From Pseudomonas_S sp047607345 (lineage in GTDB: Bacteria; Pseudomonadota; Gammaproteobacteria; Xanthomonadales; Xanthomonadaceae), in NCBI GenBank assembly GCA_047607345.1, contig JASGDF010000084.1, positions 1 through 64,000 on the forward strand: a stretch of 64,000 nt of DNA. Direction: 5' to 3'. Below, one piece after another: positions 8,716 through 15,052 of this stretch. The notes under the pieces were generated by a model that saw nothing but the letters and a program-made list of their open reading frames with translations, did not search any database and had not been told where the DNA came from. The first letter of the stretch is position 1. Each line of letters opens with the position of its first letter. The position numbers and the translations under genes are program-made.

Positions 8716-9101
8716 GCGACGACCTCCGGCTTCCTGCCCGTGAGGCCATGCACAAGGGCCTGCGCGGTCGCCAGCGGCACGTTCCGAATCACGCGCTCCA
8801 GGCGAGCCCGCGCGTTCTTCTCGTCCCTCTGCGCGCACCTGAGCGCCACACCGGCCGGGGATGCGCCCACCTCCTCGAACATGCAAAGTGCCAGCGGGTC
8901 GTCTGCCTTGATGCGGTCGCGGATGCCGTGGGCCGCCTTCCAGTCGGTCAGGGCGGCGCGCCACTCGGCCTCGGCCTCCCTTCGAACCTTGGCCGCGTCG
9001 TGCGCATCCGCAGCGCGCGCGCCGATGCGGACCAGCGTCAGCAGCATCGTCACCGCTTCGTCGGCACTGGTGACGCTGCTGCGGGTGCTGGGGGCGCTCA
9101 T
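8712..9101 (-). CDS. hypothetical protein, family shared with the tRNA-Val element
   Basis: A 129-residue, mostly helical, charged protein with no domain I recognise. Its middle part (IRDRIKADDPLALC, then AQRDEKNARARLERVI) clearly matches the product of 30074-30358 (ITERITADDSRWPALC, then AQRNEKNAKARLASAI) in the other element. It lies between an AlpA-like regulator and the CHC2 gene with ATGA overlaps on both sides. The family is probably an accessory of the early or replication region. Confidence 0.75.
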   Translation of the reverse strand: MSAPSTRSSVTSADEAVTMLLTLVRIGARAADAHDAAKVRREAEAEWRAALTDWKAAHGIRDRIKADDPLALCMFEEVGASPAGVALRCAQRDEKNARARLERVIRNVPLATAQALVHGLTGRKPEVVA

Positions 9102-9295
9102 GCTGCACCTCCAGCGATGAACGCCTCCAGGTCGGCGCGGCGGTAGCGCACAGCGCGCTTGCCCACCTTCACATAGCGCGGCCCGGTGCGCAGCGCACGC
9201 CAGTTCCGCAGCGTTGCGACCTTCATCGCCAGCAGCGCCGCAGCTTCCTTTTCGTCCAGCAGATCGCCCGGTGCGGGCAGGGTGTTGCTAGTCAC
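9098..9295 (-). CDS. AlpA/excisionase-like helix-turn-helix protein
   Basis: About 65 residues from a GTG at 9295. LDEKEAAALLAMKVATLRNWR is a MerR/AlpA-type winged helix-turn-helix, followed by PRYVKVGKRAVRYRRADLEAFI, the usual tail of DNA-binding excisionase-like proteins in satellites and islands. The frame is open to an upstream ATG at 9385, but the extra residues are not family-like. It probably directs excision or activates the operon. Confidence 0.8.
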   Translation of the reverse strand: MTSNTLPAPGDLLDEKEAAALLAMKVATLRNWRALRTGPRYVKVGKRAVRYRRADLEAFIAGGAA

Positions 9296-9421
9296 TGAGT
9301 TGCCTCGGCAATAGCCCGCGTGGAGTGCGGGATTGCTTCGGTAAGTTACGCACGGCGTCGAGCGCGGGAAGCGCCATGCCGGCATAGTCCATGGACTGTG
9401 CCGGCATGGTCCATGCTCACG

Positions 9422-10153
9422 CTACGGGCTCTTGGGGATGCCTTTCAGATGATTGCGCGCGGTCTCAAATGTGAAGCCATGCTTTTCCGCCAGCGCCTCG
9501 GCGGCCGCCTTCTTCGACTTGAAGTCTCCGGCCTGGTACTCGGCGATCAGTGCATCGCGGCAGGCGCGCACCTTGGCATGCAGGGTGTCCGTGCCTCGGC
9601 GGGAAAAGTCGGCCGCCGTGCGCGGCCCGCTGGGACTTACAGCAGCTGGCGCGGGCATCAACCCCTCGATCACCCTGAGCGCCTCGGCGGCAATCCTCAC
9701 GCTCGCCACCTCCCACGTCGCCTCCTCATACGGCACCAGCTCGGCAGCCTCAACAACAGCCAGCGCGCGGGCCACGTCAGGCTGCGCCAGTGCCTCCCTC
9801 AGCCACTCGGGGGCATGGTCGCGGCGTGCTTCGTCGCGCATCACCCACTCCAACGCCTGCGCAGGGGAACAGGGGAGTTCCAGCATCGCCGGCCGGATCC
9901 TCTCCCGCACGTAGGTGGCGATTTCAGGGGTGTCCATCCCCCACATGTTCCGCATCTCCTGCACGAATGCGTCCTCGTCCTCGGCTTCGCCCGTGGACTC
10001 GTTCGCCCGCCTGACACCGCTCTCGGTGATGACGTAATCCTCGCCACGGTTGATGGTTCCGCCGCAGACCTGCACGGACCTGAGCAACTCGCGGAACAGC
10101 TCCGGGAACAGCAGGTGGTCGATAACCCGCTGGGTTTGCCACTGGGTTTCCAC
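9422..10153 (-). CDS. hypothetical island protein
   Basis: A 243-residue acidic protein in the leftward operon. There is no clear family. The C-terminal 50 residues (ALIAEYQAGDFKSKKAAAEALAEKHGFTFETARNHLKG, split here by position near 195-235) look like a helix-turn-helix DNA-binding segment. The N-terminal part is rich in Glu and Asp. Codon use matches its neighbours, which supports it as a real gene. A 160-base gap, more AT-rich at 10250-10280, separates it from the upstream gene and could hold an internal promoter. Confidence 0.7.
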   Translation of the reverse strand: METQWQTQRVIDHLLFPELFRELLRSVQVCGGTINRGEDYVITESGVRRANESTGEAEDEDAFVQEMRNMWGMDTPEIATYVRERIRPAMLELPCSPAQALEWVMRDEARRDHAPEWLREALAQPDVARALAVVEAAELVPYEEATWEVASVRIAAEALRVIEGLMPAPAAVSPSGPRTAADFSRRGTDTLHAKVRACRDALIAEYQAGDFKSKKAAAEALAEKHGFTFETARNHLKGIPKSP

Positions 10154-10315
10154 TGCGCGCCCTCACGCCCCTGATAGGAACCGCACCAGGCCGGCAGGGT
10201 GTCCGGCTTTTCGCCCCGTCGGGCTAGGTGCGGCGTTGAACGTTGATCCCGGAAAAACCCTAACAATCCTTAACAATTTGCGCTCGCTCCACGGTCCAGG
10301 AGCGCTGCCACCAGG

Positions 10316-10567
10316 TCAAGGCACGTCCGGAATCTCCTGGGCGCACTCCAGCCACAGCAGGGCCTCGGCGTAGCGCATTGCATCGTCCATATCGGCAGCA
10401 CCCGGCACCGGCACCAGGTCCGGCGGCAGGCTCTTGTCTAGCCGCCGGTACAGCTCGAACTCGCCCCGCACGCGCCGCACCTCGGCGATGGCGTGCAGTC
10501 CTTGGGCCAGCGCCCAGCGCAGATCGGGAAGGGCGGCAGCGGGCAGGCGGACGTATCCGGCGCTCAT
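10316..10567 (-). CDS. small hypothetical protein, family shared with the tRNA-Val element
   Basis: An 83-residue protein. It aligns along its full length with the product of 31203-31445: MSAGYVRLPAAALPDLRWALAQGLH against MAADHVRLPAEAIPDLRKVLAWGLH, ending LWLECAQEI against IWLDCAKEI. No function is known. Its ATG overlaps the upstream stop. Conservation in two different elements in one window supports it as a true gene with a shared accessory role. Confidence 0.75.
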   Translation of the reverse strand: MSAGYVRLPAAALPDLRWALAQGLHAIAEVRRVRGEFELYRRLDKSLPPDLVPVPGAADMDDAMRYAEALLWLECAQEIPDVP

Positions 10568-10884
10568 GCGCTGGGCTCCTGGAGCGCAGGCAGACCGGCG
10601 CGGTCGCGTGCGCTCCAGACCATGCGCAGGAACAGCGTGGCTCCGGCATGCAGGTCGCGGGTTATCTCATCGATCGACGCCGGATCAGGCATAGCTGCCG
10701 GCGAGCGGGTCGCGGCCCGCTGGCGCTCCCGATCCACACGCCGGCAGTGCAGCTCGCACGCCGGGACCAGGACCTTGGGGGGCCGGCCGCGCTTGCGCTT
10801 GGGGTTCGCCACAGGCTCGGCGGCGGCAGTAGGCAGGGCGATGACGTTGCTGGCGCTGGGCGCGGTGGGGGTGTCAGCGCTCAT
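10564..10884 (-). CDS. hypothetical protein with AT-hook-like motif
   Basis: A 106-residue protein starting MSADTPTAPS at 10884 (ATGA overlap with the upstream 49-codon gene). The PKRKRGRPPKV segment near residue 25 is an AT-hook-like minor-groove binding motif. The rest is helical with no recognised family. The longer open frame upstream of 10884 overlaps the CI-like RNA and is not coding. Confidence 0.65.
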   Translation of the reverse strand: MSADTPTAPSASNVIALPTAAAEPVANPKRKRGRPPKVLVPACELHCRRVDRERQRAATRSPAAMPDPASIDEITRDLHAGATLFLRMVWSARDRAGLPALQEPSA

Positions 10885-11030
10885 GCGTCTACCTCCGCGC
10901 GCAGGGCAGCGGCGATGACGTCCAGGTCGGCGGCCAGCTCGCCGCAGCCGCAGTCCTCTGCGCGTAGGGCGCGGGCAGCGGCGGCGATCAGGACAGGCCA
11001 TATGGGCCGGGGGATGCGAATCGGGTTCAT
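10881..11030 (-). CDS. 49-residue first ORF of the immunity-controlled operon
   Basis: The short gene begins MNPIRIPRPIWPVL and ends with its TGA overlapping the next ATG. It has a strong Shine-Dalgarno (GGAG) 7 bases upstream. That Shine-Dalgarno lies inside the seqC copy of the CI-like leader, so translation of this ORF is the direct target of the antisense pairing. Its position matches the small kil/eta-type ORFs that open the P4 left operon; there is no sequence evidence for the same function. Confidence 0.65.
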   Translation of the reverse strand: MNPIRIPRPIWPVLIAAAARALRAEDCGCGELAADLDVIAAALRAEVDA

Positions 11031-11037
11031 GGTGAGC

Positions 11038-11150
11038 TCCACTGGATAGCCTGGAGTCCGTCACCCCGAGACCAATCAGGGTGGCGGACGGTGCGGGTTG
11101 GTCTACCGGCCAGTGGACCGGCGGCCCGAAGGCCCCGCGCACCGCCCGCC
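11038..11150 (-). ncRNA. P4 CI-like (C4-type) immunity RNA with seqC target
   Basis: Read on the minus strand, a GGCGGGCGGTGCG arm (11150 leftward) pairs with CGCACCGTCCGCC to make a long stem capped by a GGGGCC-TTCG-GGCC hairpin. The single-stranded side carries CCACTGG and GACCAA (11098-11117). These are complementary to TTGGTC and CCAGTGG both downstream (seqC, 11038-11076, overlapping the first gene's Shine-Dalgarno) and upstream (seqA, 11229-11253). In phage P4 the CI RNA pairs with seqA and seqC in the leader and causes premature termination of the replication operon. This layout is the same. The class name (CI or C4) is inferred from structure and position. Confidence 0.75.
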
Positions 11151-11190
11151 ATAGAGCTGGCAGGCACGCGCCCACCTGAAGCCGGGCATG

Positions 11191-11222
11191 AAAAAAGCGC
11201 CAAGCATCAGACGATGGGCGCT
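11191..11222 (-). terminator. intrinsic terminator in the immunity leader
   Basis: On the minus strand AGCGCC pairs with GGCGCT and is followed by six T. It lies directly after seqA and before the CI-like RNA, so pairing at seqA could decide whether transcription stops here. Confidence 0.75.
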
Positions 11223-11228
11223 ATCGCG

Positions 11229-11253
11229 CCACTGGATTCGGGAGACCAATCCC
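11229..11253 (-). promoter_or_regulatory. seqA-like target of the CI-like RNA
   Basis: Minus-strand GGGATTGGTCTCCC followed by CCAGTGG repeats the TTGGTC...CCAGTGG target found near the first gene of the operon and is complementary to the loop side of the CI-like RNA. The leader promoter should lie between 11254 and 11376 on the minus strand; I could not place its boxes with confidence. Confidence 0.65.
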
Positions 11254-11376
11254 GGTTGCGGGGTTCACCGCAACAGCTTCAGCTTCCGCCCTCCGCGTGG
11301 CCTCGTCAAGTACCGCACGGTAACTCTGTGAATGCTGGGGGATGTTGCAGTGTATAAAACAGGCTACAATCCCTAT

Positions 11377-11676
11377 ATGTTCACGGTCCACACGACGGAC
11401 GTTTTCGACGCATGGTTCAGTGGCTTGCGCGATGCCCGCGCGAAGGCGCGCATTGAAGCCCGCATCCGTCGTGCGGAACTGGGCAACCTCGGCGATGCGA
11501 AGTTCTTCGACGGAATCGGGGAAATGCGGATCGACTACGGTCCTGGCTACCGGCTGTACCTGCTGCAATCCGGACTTGCCGTGTACCTGCTGCTATGCGG
11601 CGGCGACAAGTCCACCCAGGATGACGACATCAAAACGGCGCAGCGGCTGGCGCGCGAACTGAGGAAGCAACCATGA
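11377..11676 (+). CDS. RelE/ParE-superfamily toxin (HI1419-type killer protein)
   Basis: A 99-residue toxin of the addiction-module killer family: FDAWFSGLRDARAKARIEARI, then GEMRIDYGPGYRLYLLQ and YLLLCGGDKSTQDDDIKTA. Members are ribosome-dependent mRNA interferases or related RelE folds. I chose the ATG at 11377 because family sequence starts there. A TACAAT box at 11365-11370 lies just upstream. It overlaps the antitoxin gene by 4 bases, with the toxin-first order usual for this HigBA-like class. It stabilises the island and reads divergently from the CI-regulated operon. Confidence 0.9.
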   Translation: MFTVHTTDVFDAWFSGLRDARAKARIEARIRRAELGNLGDAKFFDGIGEMRIDYGPGYRLYLLQSGLAVYLLLCGGDKSTQDDDIKTAQRLARELRKQP

Positions 11677-11975
11677 CCACCACCAAGACTCGGCGCTGGG
11701 ATGTCGTCGAACACCTGAAGACCGAGGAAGATATTGCCCTGTACCTTGAGGCTTGCTTCGAGGAAGCGGGGGACGATGCGGCGTTCATCGCGGCGGCGCT
11801 CGGCGACGTGGCACGGGCGCGCGGCATGACTCAGCTCGCCAAGGCTACCGGCATGGGACGCGAGGGGCTGTACAAGGCGCTGTCCGGCGAGGGGAACCCA
11901 AGCTTCGGGACCATCCTAAAAGTCATGCACGCGCTTGGCCTCAAGCTGCAACCGCAGACCATCGCCCACGTCTGA
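11673..11975 (+). CDS. HigA/HI1420-type antitoxin
   Basis: A 100-residue XRE-type helix-turn-helix antitoxin: EDIALYLEACFEEAG, then LAKATGMGREGLYKALSGEGNPSFGTILKVMHALGLKL. It neutralises the toxin encoded by the overlapping upstream gene and would repress the shared promoter. Length and domain match addiction-module antidote proteins. Confidence 0.9.
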   Translation: MTTTKTRRWDVVEHLKTEEDIALYLEACFEEAGDDAAFIAAALGDVARARGMTQLAKATGMGREGLYKALSGEGNPSFGTILKVMHALGLKLQPQTIAHV

Positions 11976-11979
11976 CCCG

Positions 11980-12219
11980 ATGAGCCGCAGCCGCCGGAAA
12001 ACGCCCGTGATGGGCATCACCACCGCCCACAGCGACAAGCCGTTCAAGGTGGCCGAGCATCAGCGCGAGCGCAGCGCCGTGCGGCGCGCGCTGGCGGTCA
12101 CTAGCGACGATGCCAGCGTGCCGCCTGCACGCGCATTCGGGAGCTCGTGGAAATCTCCCAAGGATGGCAAGGCATGGTTTGGCGGGCTGCGCGACTGCGT
12201 GCGCTGGATGCGGAAGTAG
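11980..12219 (+). CDS. small hypothetical basic protein
   Basis: A 79-residue protein beginning MSRSRRKTPVMGITTAHSDK. It is basic at both ends (SWKSPKDGKAWFGGLRDCVRWMRK-like tail). It starts 4 bases after the antitoxin stop, so it is probably cotranscribed with the toxin-antitoxin pair. I do not recognise the family; similar short basic proteins are common cargo in proteobacterial islands. Confidence 0.6.
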   Translation: MSRSRRKTPVMGITTAHSDKPFKVAEHQRERSAVRRALAVTSDDASVPPARAFGSSWKSPKDGKAWFGGLRDCVRWMRK

Positions 12220-12247
12220 CCCCCTCCTCGACGGCGGGTAGGCCGCT

Positions 12248-12340
12248 GGGAGGAATCGCAGAATCGCGGGAATCGCAGAGGGGCGGCCCGCTGGAACGAG
12301 CCCCGAAAGTCGCAGAGTCGCAGGAGTCGCAGAGGGAGCG
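12248..12340. repeat. two clusters of TCGCAG-type repeats beside integrase
   Basis: Two diverged units of about 36 bases (12248-12285 and 12304-12340), each with three close copies of ATCGCAG or GTCGCAG ending in GAGGG or similar, separated by a GC-rich spacer. They fill the convergent intergenic gap immediately past the integrase stop codon. Short clustered repeats beside an integrase or origin often bind element proteins. They lack the spacers of a CRISPR array. Confidence 0.7.
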
Positions 12341-12349
12341 CCCCGGAAA

Positions 12350-13612
12350 TCAGCCTGCCTTGCTGCGCAGTGGGACAACGTTCGCCCCCATGCGCAGGCC
12401 GTCCAGATAGTCCGCCCACCCCTGCATCATCTTCCTGCGCTCGGCCAGGTGCGCCGTGCGGTTGTAGGCCCGGCCGTTCGCATCCTTCACCGCGTGCGCC
12501 AGCTGATGCTCGATGTAGTCGGGCCGGAAGCCCAGCACCTCGTCCAGCACGGTGCGCGCCAGCGCCCGGAAACCGTGGCCGGTCATCGTCTCCCCGTCGA
12601 ATCCCATGTAGCGCAGCGCGGCGTTCACCGCCGCCTCGCTCATAGGCCGGCCCTTCCCGCGCGCGCTGGGGAACACGTACTCTCCTCGCCCGGTCAGCGG
12701 GTGCAGCTCCCGCAGGACTACCACCGCCTGCGTGGACAGGGGCACGATGTGCGGCTGCTTCGTCTTGCTGGCGATATAGCGCCACTCCGCCGCGTCCAGG
12801 TCGATATACGCCCAGCGGGCTTTCCGCAGCTCGCCAGGGCGAACGAACGTCAGCGGGGCCAGCTTCAAGGCCGCCTGCACCACCGGCGTTCCCTGGTAGC
12901 CGTGCAGCGCGCGCAGCAGCTCGGCCACCTTGCCCAGGTCGTCGCGCCCCTTCTGCGGGTCATAGACCGTGGCGAAGTTCCGGCCCTCCGGCTGCGCCAG
13001 CGCGCCCACCAAGTCGACGGCGGGGTTGTAGTTGGTCGGCACGCGCCCCGTAGCGGCGGCGTACTTGAACACCTGCCCGGCCAGCATCCGCGCCCGGTGC
13101 GCCGTCTCCACCGCCCCGCGTGCCTCCACCTTGCGCAGGGCCGCCAACAGCTCCGGGGAAGTCACCTCGGCAATGGGGCGCTCACCGATGTACGGGGCCA
13201 GGTCCTTGTCCAGCAGCCGGCGCTCCCGGACAGCAGAGCCGGCCACCAGCTCCTTGGCACGCTGGGCCAGCAGCTCGGCGGCCACGGCGGCAAAGGTGTT
13301 GGTGGCATGCTCCTTCGCCGCCGCCTGCTCGGCCCTCCGCTGCTCGCCAGGGTCGATCCCCTGGGCCAGCAGCGCACGGGCCTGCCTGACACGCTCGCGG
13401 GCATCGGCGAGCTTCACGGCCGGGTACTCACCCAGCGACAGCGTGTTGCGCGCCTTGGAGCCTGGGCGGTAGTACCGGAACCGCCACAGCTTGGATCCCG
13501 TCGGCATCACGTCCAGCATGAGGCCATGGCCGTCATACAGCGTGTACGGCTCGGCTTTCGCCTTGGCGTTCTGAACTCGGGACGGGGAAAGCGGCTCAAT
13601 TCTTTTCGGCAT
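12350..13612 (-). CDS. P4-type tyrosine recombinase/integrase
   Basis: A 420-residue phage integrase. The N-terminal DUF4102 arm-binding domain (SRVQNAKAKAEPYTLYDGHGL, then KLWRFRYYRPG and EYPAVKLADARE) is followed by a core-binding domain and the catalytic domain. FVRPGELRKARW carries the first Arg, HGFRALART the His-x-x-Arg, and RAYNRTAHL the nucleophile Tyr. It catalyses integration and excision of the island. I chose the ATG at 13612, where the family sequence MPKRIEPLSPS begins. It overlaps the stand-alone arm-binding gene upstream by 17 bases. Confidence 0.93.
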   Translation of the reverse strand: MPKRIEPLSPSRVQNAKAKAEPYTLYDGHGLMLDVMPTGSKLWRFRYYRPGSKARNTLSLGEYPAVKLADARERVRQARALLAQGIDPGEQRRAEQAAAKEHATNTFAAVAAELLAQRAKELVAGSAVRERRLLDKDLAPYIGERPIAEVTSPELLAALRKVEARGAVETAHRARMLAGQVFKYAAATGRVPTNYNPAVDLVGALAQPEGRNFATVYDPQKGRDDLGKVAELLRALHGYQGTPVVQAALKLAPLTFVRPGELRKARWAYIDLDAAEWRYIASKTKQPHIVPLSTQAVVVLRELHPLTGRGEYVFPSARGKGRPMSEAAVNAALRYMGFDGETMTGHGFRALARTVLDEVLGFRPDYIEHQLAHAVKDANGRAYNRTAHLAERRKMMQGWADYLDGLRMGANVVPLRSKAG

Positions 13613-14075
13613 GGCTGCGCTCCTTCTCGCGCTCATCCAGCAGCAGGAAAGCAACCGCGTCCGTCTGGCGACGGGTCAGCTGCAGCGTGTTTCCGCGCAC
13701 GGTGACAGACAGCGCGCCATCGGCATCAAGCGCGATCGAGAACTGAACCCGCGCCTCGGCCACGGCTCGCAGCTGTGCCATCTCGGCCTGCTCGGCCTTC
13801 CGCTGCGCGCCAGGGTCAATGCCTTGGGCCAGCAGCGCGCGGGCTTCCTCGCGCCGTTCGCGGGCCTCGGCCAATGTCACAGCCGGATATGCCCCCATGC
13901 CCAAGGTGTTGCGCCTGCTGGTCACTGGGCGGCGGTAGCGGAGCCGCCACAACTTCGAACCGTTGGGCATCACCATTACCTCCAGCCCGTTGCCGTCCCT
14001 CAACGTGTAGGGCTTGCGGCCAGGCTTGGCGTTGGCGACCTCGGAAGGGGTCAGAGGCTTGATGAGCTTGGGCAT
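13596..14075 (-). CDS. stand-alone integrase arm-type DNA-binding domain protein
   Basis: A 159-residue protein. The N-terminal 100 residues (MPKLIKPLTPSEVANAKPG, GRKPYTLRDGNGLEV, KLWRLRYRRPVT, AYPAVTLAEARERREEARALL) repeat the DUF4102 arm-binding domain of the integrase downstream at moderate identity. Instead of a catalytic domain it ends in about 60 residues with a beta-rich segment (ALSVTVRGNTLQL) and a charged tail. There is no recombinase active site. It may compete for or help occupy arm sites. It overlaps the integrase start by 17 bases, so the pair is coupled. Confidence 0.85.
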   Translation of the reverse strand: MPKLIKPLTPSEVANAKPGRKPYTLRDGNGLEVMVMPNGSKLWRLRYRRPVTSRRNTLGMGAYPAVTLAEARERREEARALLAQGIDPGAQRKAEQAEMAQLRAVAEARVQFSIALDADGALSVTVRGNTLQLTRRQTDAVAFLLLDEREKERSHAEKN

Positions 14076-14108
14076 GATTTTGGGCCGGAGCCGACATTGG
14101 GCGAGGCT

Positions 14109-14128
14109 CCTCGGCCCAAACATAGGCC
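14109..14128. repeat. candidate att site, right end of island
   Basis: CCTCGGCCCAAACATAGGCC, the partner of 5435-5454 (17 of 20 positions). It lies 34 bases beyond the start of the arm-binding gene and before the tRNA-Pro terminator, as expected for the integrase-proximal end. Confidence 0.5.
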
Positions 14129-14182
14129 TACCCTTGAGTGATTTCTAGTGGCCTTGCGGGGCCTCACCATGCCTCGGACAAC

Positions 14183-14207
14183 AAAAAACCCCGCAGTTGC
14201 GGGGCTT
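14183..14207 (-). terminator. tRNA-Pro terminator
   Basis: CCCCGCA and TGCGGGG form a tight stem, followed on the minus strand by six T. It lies 35 bases past the CCA end of tRNA-Pro. Confidence 0.85.
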
Positions 14208-14241
14208 TAGGTAACTTCCGGGATGTTCCGGTCAGTTTATT

Positions 14242-14318
14242 TGGTCGGGGTAGCCGGATTCGAACCGACGACCACCAGTCCCCCAGACTGGTGCGCTACC
14301 AGGCTGCGCTATACCCCG
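14242..14318 (-). tRNA. tRNA-Pro(GGG)
   Basis: A full cloverleaf on the minus strand: acceptor CGGGGTA/TACCCCG, D arm AGCGCAGCCTGGTAGCGC, anticodon stem CCAGT/ACTGG with loop CTGGGGG (anticodon GGG), T loop TTCGAAT, discriminator A and encoded CCA (14242-14244). In Xanthomonas this tRNA marks the edge of the gum cluster, which agrees with gumD lying on the far side of the island. Confidence 0.97.
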
Positions 14319-14348
14319 AGAGGTTCCCCGCCTTGCAGCGGGTTGGCG

Positions 14349-14354
14349 ATTATA
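14349..14354 (-). promoter_or_regulatory. tRNA-Pro -10 box
   Basis: Minus-strand TATAAT, about 30 bases before the tRNA 5' end. The -35 region is weak (TTCACA-like and poorly spaced). Confidence 0.6.
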
Positions 14355-14393
14355 GCGGTTTTGTGAAGAATTTTCCTAGTCCAAGGAACGGCT

Positions 14394-14750
14394 TCAGCGG
14401 CGCAACAGCTGCAGCACTTCTTCCAGCTCCATCCGGACCTGACGGATGATCTGGTTGCTCAGCGCCGATTCCTGGCGCGCGCCCTCGCCCTCCAGCCGCA
14501 GGCGCGCACCGCCGATGGTATAGCCCTGCTCGTACAGCAGGCCACGGATCTGGCGGACCATCAACACGTCGTGACGCTGGTAGTAGCGGCGGTTGCCACG
14601 GCGCTTGACCGGCTCCAGGCTGGGGAACTCGGTCTCCCAGTAGCGCAGCACGTGCGGCTTGACGTCGCACAGTTCGCTGACCTCACCAATGGTGAAGTAG
14701 CGTTTGGCCGGAATCGGCGGAAGTTCGCGGTTACTGCCCGGATCCAGCAT
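14394..14750 (-). CDS. MerR family transcriptional regulator
   Basis: A 118-residue protein with an N-terminal MerR winged helix-turn-helix: RYFTIGEVSELCDVKPHVLRYWE, then FPSLEPVKRRGNRRYYQRHDVLMVRQI. The dimer helix follows, and there is no C-terminal effector cysteine motif. This is the conserved MerR-like gene found after ihfA in gammaproteobacteria. It overlaps ihfA by 20 bases and is the last protein gene of the thrS-to-ihfA block. Ligand and targets are unknown. Confidence 0.92.
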   Translation of the reverse strand: MLDPGSNRELPPIPAKRYFTIGEVSELCDVKPHVLRYWETEFPSLEPVKRRGNRRYYQRHDVLMVRQIRGLLYEQGYTIGGARLRLEGEGARQESALSNQIIRQVRMELEEVLQLLRR

Positions 14751-15030
14751 ATGCCTCCACCCGCTCCTTCAGTTTCTGGCCTGGACGGAAGGTGACCACC
14801 GTCCGGGCGGAAATCGGAATTTCCTCGCCGGTCTTCGGATTGCGACCGGGCCTCTGGTTCTTGCGGCGCAGGTCGAAGTTGCCAAAGCCGGACAGCTTGA
14901 CCTGCCGACCCTGCTCCAGCGCATCGCGCAGCACGTCGAAGAACGCGTCCACGAACTCCTTGGCTTCGCGCTTGTTCAGACCGACCTCGTCGAACAATCG
15001 CTCGGCCATTTCCGCTTTCGTCAATGCCAT
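14731..15030 (-). CDS. ihfA: integration host factor subunit alpha
   Basis: A 99-residue DNA-bending protein of the HU/IHF family (MALTKAEMAERLFDEVGL, KLSGFGNFDLR, RPGRNPKTGEEIPI, VVTFRPGQKLKERVE). With IhfB it bends DNA at promoters, replication origins and att sites, including those of P4/lambda-type integrases such as the two in this window. The second ATG (15030) is the usual start. It follows pheT at 22 bases, the classic pheST-ihfA arrangement. Confidence 0.97.
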   Translation of the reverse strand: MALTKAEMAERLFDEVGLNKREAKEFVDAFFDVLRDALEQGRQVKLSGFGNFDLRRKNQRPGRNPKTGEEIPISARTVVTFRPGQKLKERVEAYAGSGQ

Positions 15031-15052
15031 CACACTCCCCAGGCCAACCGCC

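Larger units (their letters stand above)
5435..14128. mobile_element. P4-like integrative island between gumD and tRNA-Pro
   Basis: An 8.7 kb block with a tyrosine integrase at its right end, a leftward replication-like operon, a P4-type immunity leader, a toxin-antitoxin pair and two repeat clusters. Imperfect 20-base direct repeats (17 of 20 matching) lie at 5435-5454 and 14109-14128 and are my best candidate ends. The tRNA-Pro terminator at 14183-14207 lies outside the element. The organisation resembles phage P4 satellites, but no capsid-sizing or helper-hijack genes are recognisable, so it may be a satellite, a minimal integrative plasmid or a decayed island. Confidence 0.75.

Noticed and set aside
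8716..9108. N-terminal 131 residues of the long frame containing the CHC2 protein
   Set aside because: This part overlaps the 8712-9101 gene in another frame and is Arg/Gly/His-rich noise; the ATGA overlap at 8712-8715 marks the real start.
12248..12340. CRISPR array
   Set aside because: The repeats are 7-10 bases, directly adjacent and without unique spacers; no cas genes are present in the window.
14242..14318. tRNA-Pro as the duplicated att site of the P4-like island
   Set aside because: No second copy of its 3' end is found near 5400-5450, and the tRNA keeps its own terminator between it and the integrase region.
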